A stretch of DNA of 64,000 nucleotides from Ischnura elegans. Its lineage: Eukaryota > Arthropoda > Insecta > Odonata > Coenagrionidae. The stretch covers positions 90,207,030-90,271,029 of the forward strand of contig NC_060246.1 of the NCBI RefSeq assembly GCF_921293095.1, in the 5' to 3' direction. The translations under genes were made by a program, and so were the position numbers. Position 1 is the first letter of the stretch. Every line of letters begins with the position of its first letter. Below are positions 53,791-64,000 of the stretch, one piece after another. The notes beneath the pieces were generated by a model. The model was not told the origin of the DNA, ran no database searches, and saw only the letters and a program-made list of their open reading frames with translations.

Positions 53791-56700
53791 GACACGGATT
53801 CTGAGTTTTTTTTGTTTTGTTCATGCCTTCAGAGATATTGGGTGAATTGCGCTGGAATTCTTCGGAGTCTCATTTCCTCGATTAGTTTCTCAATTCCGTC
53901 GTCGTTATTTCCTTAGAAACGTGCGACATTATTTAGAAGTGTAATCGCCACTGATATTAGCTACTGGAAAACCGAGGATGATCAGTCCTACCGCAAACCT
54001 TTTTTGCTCCTGCCAAAGTTATGCCACGAGTCACTATTCCAGTTTTATTTCAGAAATAGCATATCGCTTTAGGATGGTAATACGTAATGGCAATCGTTTG
54101 AAATACATTCGGCTTCTTACGTTACATATTTTCAAATAACGTTGCGTAGTACAGGTCATCACATCACTATGTGCAGACTGTATGCTAAACTGCAATAAAA
54201 ATATTAGCCTATATCTCATTCTAGATACTTAGGACCATAGAAACTGTGACGAATAATTTCATAATTTCAGTACAGTTTTCATTCCTGACATATCTAAATT
54301 ATTTGACATTAAACTTAACGATTGATTCTCGAAAATTACTTCGGTACATTTCGTTGCAAAGTTAATGCGTTTCATGAAAACATAATGTCACTGAAAGAGC
54401 GTATTGGCATTCGAAGACGTATTTTTCTGGAAATAATTTTTGTGTGCAATAACATAGGCCCAGGAGTTTGTTTGAATCCTCAGTCGAGAGGTCATAAGGA
54501 TATTTTTTTAAATTTAAGATGCCATTTCCTTGGCATGGCGTCGATAAGTCAAATGGTATTAGGTAAAATTAAAATGGATCTCAGTATCTAATTAGCGCAA
54601 AAGTTATTTTTTCATGGAAGTAAAATATGCCATTACGTTTTGTCATCTGTGTATACCCCCCATTCCATTCCGGAATGAGTAAGCAACTGTGGATGAATCA
54701 TTTGCCATGATTTACAACAATGTGCTCAAGGAGGAATTTCAGCTATTTCTTAAGTCATGCATCCTCATAGAAAGGAAAAAATACTGAACGCCCTTGCCTC
54801 TCTAGCATCCCATATTGAAATCGCTCCGTGAATTACTAATGCATCACTCGATAGCCCGATGCGGGCGCCGCGCAATTTTCAAAATGCCTTTCCCTCTATC
54901 TAGGATTAAATATTCATCACGCAATGCTATGTAAAAATATCCGTGAATATGGATGAAGGAGTTTGGCAGCGTTCAGAAAAAAGGAAATAAGGCAATGGCT
55001 CACTTCTTTGATGGCGGAACTCATCCGGCGAAAACATATTGACGACTCAAGGACCTTGGCATCCGTGCATGGGGAGATATGTGGAAAGCAAATTCCGCTA
55101 TGAGGTCTTTAGCTACGAGGTAAGCCTTTATGCTTTTCGTGAGGGACCTTGAATAAACTATATTTAATAGTGTTCCTCTTGGCTTTTATCCCTAACTCAC
55201 TTCCTTTATTTCAAAGACAAAGTATTTGTCCACCAACCAATTCAGATGAGTTAGGATGGCATATTCTAAAACTATAGATTTTCATTTCCACAGTATTCGT
55301 CTTAGATTTTTTTGTTTCGAAATCGATTACCATCTATAGTATGTTTAAAATGTAGGTGAGCTATTTCACGGAGCACGACAAGCAGGGTAATATGGGAAAC
55401 GGTTTCCACACCCATATCAGTGATTCATGGAAAATGTTGGCCTATATAGGTGAAGGTAGCGCTCACACCAGTCTTAATGCAGGGGTATCCTTTCCACAAC
55501 ATGAGGGTAGGGTGCCACTTCCCTTCTCAGAGACACTTTACGCATCTAGAATTCACACTAGGGGTAAGCACACCCTTTATTCTGCCAAACAAATGTGGGA
55601 AAAGGAATAACATAAACATGAATCTTAAAAAAGAGTCGGAGGGAAAAATATAAGATAAATAATGAGTGGGAATAGGTACGAAAATCATTGCAAATGATTA
55701 CTTACTTTCACAACCGTTTTTTCCGCTCATAGCATATTGTTCGAAAATTATTAAGGCAAGGATAACAAATTGGGAAAGGATCGGAAATCCCGCATATTGC
55801 TACTTTTTTTTTGAAAGAAAGGGCACATTGCTATTTTTTCGGGTTAGCTGAATTGAGATAGTATTAACTACTATTCACAACAAAAACCATCCATGCGATG
55901 AGAAATGAGGTCAATTCACAGAGAAAATGTAAAAAGAGGAATTCTCAGCTTCTGAGCCCAAATTCAAAATTAAAAAGGTTCCAATTAAAGTTAACTATTA
56001 CGAATAGAAGTCAATCAGGGATCAATCTATTCTGTGTATAACAATTCATTTTCGTGTTTCTTTGTCGATTTCCCTTGGTTATATTGAAGTTGGTTTTTTA
56101 ATATTACCATTATCTACTTAGTAGCTACTAAATAACCACTTAGAGTGCTCCATCTGTATCTACTCAGAACCGCTTTAGTGATATAAGAGCTCTAAAAGTA
56201 TTTAGGCCTTAATATCGTAAAGGGAGAGTAAAGGGGTTAGCATAGATGGCTACTCAAATGATGGAGAACGTGGTCGTTGGATAGAGTTGGTTGAATTGAG
56301 GAATGCATCTTTGAGTCGAAGAAAGGTGACCAAATCCGTCCTTGAATGTGAATTGGCGCGCCAGGAAAATGGAGACCCGAGTGAAGGATATATATCTACG
56401 ACCCTCTGACGGTCGTGGAGGTCGGCTCATAGCTCAGCGCTTGAAACGGAGCCCCGGTTTCCCAAACTCCCAACCAAGTCGAGTGGCATTCGCACTAATG
56501 ACTCTACTGTGACCTTGTCTCTTCCCATTTGCCTTTCACATCTAGGATCAGGTCCCGACTCACACTCAAACGCGCTCCTGCGATAATTAGGATTTCACAA
56601 TCGAGGAAAGCAATAAGCTGTCGTCTGGCACCAAGTTCTCGCTTTGACTGCCTCAAAGAATGCTGTTTACCGCCAACCCGTTCCTTCCAACCATCTCTCT

Positions 56701-59540
56701 TTCTCAAGCCATATCGCACGTTTTTTTTGCCTCGATCCACTGCGAGAATTTCATCGCTGGGTACGGAGCGCGCTGCGCATATATTTTCCAGAACCCATTA
56801 GTCCGTTCGCGCGGCTGTCAATCTGCTTGAGAGACTCCAGCTCCCTCGCTGCCATTTGATTACTTTCAGCCAACACGATAAGAGTGTGTACACAGAGTAC
56901 ACTCGTAAGGCGAAACTTTAAATCGGACGGAAATGTTAGTGCTCATGAATAAAAAAAAATGCTGAACGATCTGGTGCTTTCCAGAAATATTAGCGGGATT
57001 TATTTCTCTCGCGTTTTCAAACGGGCGAGTGTTTCATTGGTGAAAACTTTTCAAGGTCCGAATCATTCACCGTCACAATGGAGAATATGAATAAGTTGAT
57101 ACTGTTTAAATATGAATAATATCAACTCAAATTATGATGAAAGAACCAGAAATAATAAGAAAAAACGTGTTTCTAGTAAACTAATTTAAAAGCAGAGAGA
57201 ATTTTACACAATTTTAAATTTTATATATTGTTTTTCAAGACTCTCATTCAGTGGTATTAATATTTATCATTTCTTTTATAGTCTCTATTTGAACAACTTT
57301 TCCCTGATTGTATGGCAATGAATCAAAAGCATATTTGTCCACTAATAAATGAGAATTGTCAAAGCGTTGTATCCATCACTCTCCTCAGAATTTCAGGACA
57401 TTTGGTATCGAGAAAAATTATTCAAGTTGAAGACTCCTGAAACGAACGCTGGGTATATTCCTTTTTTATCAATTTTCTGATATTTCGTGAAATCAATTAG
57501 TTATTTAATTTCGCTAATTATTACCCTGTCTCTTTCAGACAGAATAACTCAGTCCCTCTCGTATCTAAAACCGATTTGTTTTCGCACTTGGACAGATATG
57601 TATACTAAGAGAGTAGACTCATGGAGGTAGCATTCGTAGTGGTACTCAGTACGGTGTAATCATTCGTGATTACTAAGTGACCCAAGTGCCCGCATCTAAA
57701 CGGTTACAGACGGCCCTCACGCCGACTCTGTCATTAAGATGCTAATTTCCTGGAACTGATTACCCCTGCGATTCAATTACATTAGCTTGGATGACACAAC
57801 AAGCCACTCAATCAAGTCAGAGATCTTGGAGTGACCCATTGGAAAACTGAGGATAGCGAACGATGTGATCGGCGCAAGCCGACAGATTCTCTTGCAGATC
57901 TTTAGCCAAATATAATCCTGATTTGTATTATTTTTAAATCATATCAAGGAATAGATTGAATATGATGGAATTTAAATATTGTGTAATTGAATTTACAATT
58001 ATTTTTGCCAACACCATCTGTTAGCATCAAATACCAAATCGTTATGTATCCTTAATAATTTGTTTTCATTGTCATCACTATTTTTTACGTTTTAGCAGCA
58101 GTAAATTACCCTATTGGGCATTTTAAATTTACTATTTCGCGTGATCAGCCATATCAATAATGATAATAGATTTCAAAGAACAAAATGTTGCTTTGTTGTC
58201 AAAGAGTTCATCAATAATTCCCAAAGATTTCTGTGATTAAAAATGATTTCAATCCCTTTCAGTTCCCTAAAAATATATAGAATCTTAAAAAATTATATAA
58301 TTTTACGGGGAATTTTTCATGGCAAGATAAGTGGCCACGTTCTTTAATTCAGCCATTGTTGCTGGCAGTCAAGCTCAATGTTAGAATGAATATATTTTGC
58401 GGAGTAAATATCGCGCCCTGGAATCATATATAACCTCCCATAAATCTTTCCCTTTCTTCAAAATTGATAACCGACTCCACCATTTTTTCATTAAAATCAC
58501 CTCGCAATCATTCATCATCGATGTGAAAGAGAAAGGCTGCACCAAAAGCCTGGATCACTATTATCTTTTAATTTATTGCTGAAATCACATTGATACGATG
58601 ACGCTAACATGACCGATTCGTTATTTTACAGCTCGGTACATAATAACAGTGAGCACATGGAATGAGAATAGAGTCAGTAATTAAATATTCATAATTCAAA
58701 TTTAAAAGCCCAATACCTATTATTTGGAATCCAAAAGCGAAAATGACATTTTGTCAAAATATTCGTGAGCTTAAAGCAAAAATATTTCACTGAAGGCTAA
58801 CATTAGAATCAGATTGCATCCATAGGTACATGTTTATGAAGTTTGATTCAAAATAACTTTCTCTGTAAATCTCTATACCTGACACCAAACTCATTAACTG
58901 AATGTAATGTAAGTAGAATGTAAGTTTCATAAATATGGGCTTCGCATGTTTAAAATATGATGCAGTTGACAGCACTCTTTCATATAAATTTACCGAGGAT
59001 TACAACACCAGCCTTATGAAACCTGTATATTCAACGAATTTAGAGTGGAAGGAATGCAAACCTCAGTCGTTTTACTAACCACCATATATGAGAGATAAAA
59101 CTTGAAAATAATGTAAACACACGTAATGTACTATAAAAACTCTTCCTACAACATTTTTTGCAAAAAAAATATGTTTTTCTATGTAAACAATAAATTAAAA
59201 TTGATATTATGTTTTGATTACATCACAAATCTAATCAATAACGATCTCCAAGTACGGTCGTAACTCGAGGTATCAATATAAGGAAATAAAATTATCGATG
59301 GTAAACTTTTTTCCGTGAATCAAAAGGAGCAATATCTCAGTGGTTAAAATAAATTTCATGGGAGTTTTTCGCCCGCTACACGAGGCTGGAATGAAAACAA
59401 AATGTACATCTTGTGGGGAGATGAATATTTACACCGTAAGCGATCCAAAAAAGTGGAAGCCAGAGGCGTTCACTTTTCTTGCGTCTAGAAGAGAGTTTCT
59501 CAAAGCGAGAGAAATGCCACTGGAATGAGAGAAAGGAAGA
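53791..59540. other. Intergenic, no gene recognised
   Basis: Mostly AT-rich. A GC-richer patch at 56340-56870 contains GATATATATC near 56390 and a CGACC/GGTCG hairpin at about 56399-56416, but no coding exon could be identified. Short frames elsewhere look random. Confidence 0.4.
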
Positions 59541-59544
59541 CGCT

Positions 59545-59574
59545 TCTCTCACTCTCTCTCTCTCTCTCTCTCTC
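59545..59574 (+). repeat. (CT)n microsatellite
   Basis: About fifteen CT units with one interruption near the start. Confidence 0.9.
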
Positions 59575-60770
59575 CACTCCTTCGATCTTTTCGCCGTCAG
59601 ATGCCACAGCGCTCGAGAAAACTACTTGTGGTTCTAGCAAGACTCCAGCAGGTGGTCCCCAAGCGCCGGGAAAATCCCAAACAAGAGGGATGGTGGCAGA
59701 CAAGTCATGCGGTGCTGAGGGCAGATAGGGCTAAGTCACTTCTTGTGGCCCCCAGACCTGAATAATTTACAATTTTTTGCCAGCTGGGCATATTTTAAAC
59801 ATTTCTGTCCAGGATATAATTTTTCCAAAATTTAGCATAATTAAAAACTCACCATTTTGAGCACCAACGCTGACGACCATGTAACTCGAAATGAAATACG
59901 ATGGCAAAATTTTTAATTATAACTTTAATAAAGAATCGGGCACTCCATTAAATTTAAGTGCTGCTTTAATGAAATAATTCAAAGAAGTGGCTTTTTAGAA
60001 CTGCGAAAATATTTATCCAAGAGTATTTTCAATAAAAGTATTGAACATGAAAAACTCTGACCTTGGCTTTCAATTACACTAATAATCCCATGTCTTCGTC
60101 ACTTTTCTAAGATTCTGGTGCGAAATGTGAATATCATAAGGAAATATTTGTACATAGTGACTATGTATCACAAGCAACTCTAATGTCACCTTCCAAACAC
60201 TGCTCTAAAGCAAAAAACTGCACACTTATTACAACAAATGGCTGGTAAACGGAAAACTTAAAAACAATGAAAAAGTGACTACCTACTTGAAATCTTTACG
60301 TCATTCCGTACTGTATTTCACCTCTTAATTGACTTAAATTGCCGCTTTAATCTAATTTATTCTTGAGAATGTCTTGGTACATAGGTATCAAGTGAGAATA
60401 TGCGCTTTTATAAACTAAGAAATGAAAACCATATCCTCAGCGCATGACGTCTTGAGCTGTAATCAAACATTCTGTGAAAGCACACAAAAAGAGGACTAAC
60501 GATCAGCGACTAGCTTGCCGAGCAATTTGGCAGATATTTTTTCTCAAAAACACCGCTGACTAAGCTTTCTGCTTTTTCAACCAAACGTGAGTCCATTTCT
60601 TCGACTTCCTACGCCACATTTCCGCATTCTGGTCAACGATAAAATCTTGAGCAAACGTTTCTCGACCACCGAATTTGACCCCTTACATCAGGTTCCCTCT
60701 CTCTTCATAGACTTTATTCTTCGAAGGCCTCGAAATTACGGCTCACACCGGAAGGGTTGATTAATGGAGA
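59575..60770. other. Intergenic, no gene recognised
   Basis: The short frame continuing from the CT repeat to 59728 is probably chance. The rest is AT-rich. Confidence 0.4.
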
Positions 60771-60774
60771 GCGT

Positions 60775-61065
60775 AAATCATCTCGGTGGTCGGGAAGAAG
60801 GAAAGGCGGCCTAAGGAATCGGAGAAAGGTGGTGCGTAGCAAAAACACACACAGGAGGAAGAAAAGAGAGAATAAGCAGGAGGATGAAATGTAGGAGCTT
60901 AAACTCTTTTACTGCAGACAATGTGACTCAGCGAAGGAGGATATGTGATGAGAAAGATGGAGAGGAACGCGATAAACAAAAAGGCGAGACGCCAAAGGAA
61001 ACACCGGAATGAAGTGAGAAAATGATGAAAGAGTAGGATAAAAAGAGGGAAACAAAAGGAATTCT
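60775..61065 (+). repeat. Purine-rich tract
   Basis: The + strand is mostly A and G, the mirror image of the pyrimidine tracts found upstream. No gene. Confidence 0.6.
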
Positions 61066-64000
61066 CTAAGAATTGATATATAGTTTCGTATTTCCCATCA
61101 AACGGCCTCGTTAGTGATTTTATAACGGCTCTGAGAAATACTCTTTCATGCGCCTACTACAATTGAGAATGTCAGAAGCCAAGGGGTGCAAGTGATTTTT
61201 TTCTAACCTGAGCAAGGATTACAGAGATTTATTGAATAAATATACAAAAACTTGGTGCCCAAGGGATACGAGAGTCTTTATTCTGTGCCGACATCGATTA
61301 GAAATCGAAAACCTAATACAGTACAAAAACTTAAATTTATCTGTAATGTTTTCTTTGTTTAATTTCTGTACCTATCTTTGTGTATAAAAAAATTATATCC
61401 TTCGTTGTACTTGTATCATTTCTGTTCTCAACCCCTCAATTCTTTCATAGGTATCTAAGGGGGGGAAAACATGTTTCTTCAACGTTTCATCTGTGATATG
61501 TGCTCTAAAAACCATTTTCAGGGAAAAAAAGCGAGCAGAAACATATAATTATTAAATTTACGGTGGCTAAAATAGCTGTTTAAGCTCAAAAATCTCAACA
61601 TTATTATTTACGTCTATATCCAAATGACAAAATTCTTTACCTTTTCGTTTACGGGTCTTAGGGGAAACCACCCGCAAGCTTCCCTCATTGTTTTCCCCGA
61701 ATTTCACCAAAATTAGGTTCTCGTAAACATAGCCCATTTCAAAAACGTTAAGTTAAACATTGGATATCAAAAGATTTACCTCGTATATAGAGTGTAACGT
61801 CTGATTTTTTGAAGTTGTTATTTTGGTTGTGAAGGGTTTGTTTGGGAGAGGGGATTGTTGAGGGAGATGTGAAAAGGAGAGGTTTTGTGGAGTATTGTGG
61901 AGAGAATTGAAGTAAATAAATAAGGTTATGAAAATTAATCGTCTTACGTTACAAGAGGTAGCATTTACAAGCCACAAGGACTATTGTCACAAATCTGAGA
62001 GTATTTATGCCGCAAGATGAACGCATGACCGGAGAGATAGCGAGACTTGACGCCGTTGACCATATTCATATCCTATCTTATATATTTTTATTATATCTTA
62101 GCATTGGGCTGTTACTACTGTTTATATTTAATCTTTATTTTTTACTGCTTGTCGTATTTGGAATAAGATGCCAACTATGTTAAAAATTACTCTGAGATCT
62201 TTAATGATCTGTTAAAATGTTTAAACTAAAAAATTATGATTATTTACTGTCCCAGCAACAGCATGAGTTGCTCTAATTTTTTCAATTTTTTCTGGTTATT
62301 ATGCGTTCATTTTTTGGCCATAGCATTTTTTACTTATTTAATTAATAATACATGACATTTTTGTGTTAATATCAAATCCGGCTTGATACATACCTCCATT
62401 TGCCGTCTTTTACTTAGATTTCATGCAATTGCAATGCTTGGTTATGTCATGAAATGGAATAACATAATGCATAGAAATTTCAAACATTTCTGTATATCAT
62501 CATTGTAATCAACTATCTTGTATTTAATGTGCTAGCAAGCTTTAAATTATTACTATTTTTGTTCTTATAGAATTTTTCAATAACAATAAATATTTTCCTA
62601 CTTGTCTATCTATCATATATTTCACGTAAATAGAAACAAGTCAATAATAATTTTTGCACGCTTCTTTCTTTTCTTAATCCTCTCCATTACGTGAAAAAAC
62701 TGTGATCAAGAGAGAAATAACAATTTACTCTGAGACAACCACAAAAGAATCATGCGGAGCGAAGCCTCAGAATGACTATGGAGTCATAAAGTTACTCGTA
62801 CAAAGTTATCCTGCGAGAGAGGACTTTGAGGTAAGGAGATATGGTGAGACAGTGATTTAATGACGCATGCCGTCGGAGGAGAAGATAAGGGAGCAAAAAG
62901 AAGTGTTTAGGCGCAATAATGTGGGAGGTGATGCATTTAATAAGGCCGAAATGAATGACTTTAAGGGAGAGGATAGATAAATGAGCCCAAATAGCTTTGG
63001 CAGTTCCTTGAGTTAAAATACAGCTTAGATGGATGAGAATGAGGCATTTAATCACAAGGATTTTACGGGAATGAATGCGTTTCGTTAGTAATTTATGGGG
63101 TTTTATCAAAGAATAGAGACTTTAAGCTTATAAGCATAGGAATATTCATAAAATTAATCCATCTCAATGATACTATTCCGGCACGTTATCTAATTAAATA
63201 TGAATTAAAATAATTACCACTGTTAGAGAGTACTTCTACGTCAAGGAGACCATAATAGTTTATAGCTAATTCTATCAAATTTCTATGGAAGAGCCTCAGC
63301 TAATTGTTCACTTAATTTAAATAAATAATAAAATATTCATTTATATAGATTTTTAATATTTGGTGTTTAATTGGTTCTTGAGATTCAATAACTAATAACT
63401 GTTGCTTTACATCAATAATTAAACTTTTTCTTTTAACTAACAGATTGAAGAGTGATCAATAATTTTTAAGTTCATATATTTCAGAATTGCAAACGAGGAA
63501 TTAATATCAACAGGTGCAACTAAAGTATGGTTTACATGAAAGGATTATTACTTTATGACCTATTATAAGAGAGAATGGAAAGAAAAATAATATGACTTGC
63601 AATAATATTTTTCTTGCAAGCGTACTGTAAGCACTAAAATAAATAATTTCCCGAAAACTATAGATCCCAAAGGTAAAGCTATCAATCAAACTGCTCATCA
63701 CTAAAATATGGCTAAAATTCGTTTCCGTCGCCCATCCAAAATCCACTTTTTCCAATTCCTTAAGAATTCACTGCACTTACTCTCACACATAACTATGCTA
63801 TGGGGATCCAAATTCTTAAAAAGGCACGCACTAAATTAGCCCAAAATACGCTATAATTGCTTTCATTTGATTCAATAACAACAATTTTGGGAGAGAATAC
63901 TATCTAATAATAGTTAATTTTGCATTAAAATTATCAGACAGACCCTAACGAAAAAAAACATATAAAAAAGACTTTGTATATATTTCTAAGTCCTATCACG
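61066..64000. other. Intergenic, no gene recognised
   Basis: AT-rich with two further purine-rich patches at about 61830-61920 and 62815-62990. No exon, RNA gene or clear transposon end was recognised. Confidence 0.4.

Overview
The window is eukaryotic and almost certainly from an arthropod, most likely an insect. It is AT-rich, gene-poor and full of short repeats, with GT-AG introns and no operon structure. One gene can be reconstructed with confidence: a Cys-loop ligand-gated chloride channel subunit on the + strand. Its ten coding exons run from 31932 to 50343, and every splice phase agrees. The spliced product is 481 residues with a signal-anchor-like N-terminus, a 13-residue Cys-loop, a second disulfide pair, four membrane segments and a GC-rich last exon. 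By recall it is closest to the insect CG12344 / glycine-receptor-like and glutamate-gated chloride channel branch. The exact orthologue is not settled.

Region by region: 1-29 kb has no protein-coding gene I can support. It holds two inverted copies of one MITE family (1432-1704 and 26351-26595), palindromic elements (8097-8296, 14066-14199, 25446-25651), tRNA-related SINE-like pieces, an internally deleted piggyBac-type transposon with 14-bp inverted repeats and TTAA flanks (15887-17663), and a five-unit minisatellite carrying nuclear-receptor-like palindromes (20576-21110). Long pyrimidine-rich tracts recur on the + strand. From 29.2 to 31.45 kb there is an old tandem duplication of a unit of about 500 bp. 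Its second copy was split by a MITE-like insertion and by a GC-rich block that is a plausible promoter and 5' leader for the channel gene.

The channel gene (31.9-50.8 kb) has a 6.4-kb first intron and a 6.1-kb last intron, both loaded with transposons. The last intron carries a 5'-truncated Penelope-like retroelement with an intact GIY-YIG endonuclease tail on the - strand, and a 3.3-kb TTAA-flanked element with arms of about 580 bp, itself hit by a 370-bp palindromic MITE. A poly(A) signal lies about 460 bp after the stop codon.

The 3' flank (50.8-64 kb) has only one weak coding candidate (52570-52731), pyrimidine- or purine-rich tracts and microsatellites. No rRNA, functional tRNA, CRISPR array or bacterial-type operon was seen.
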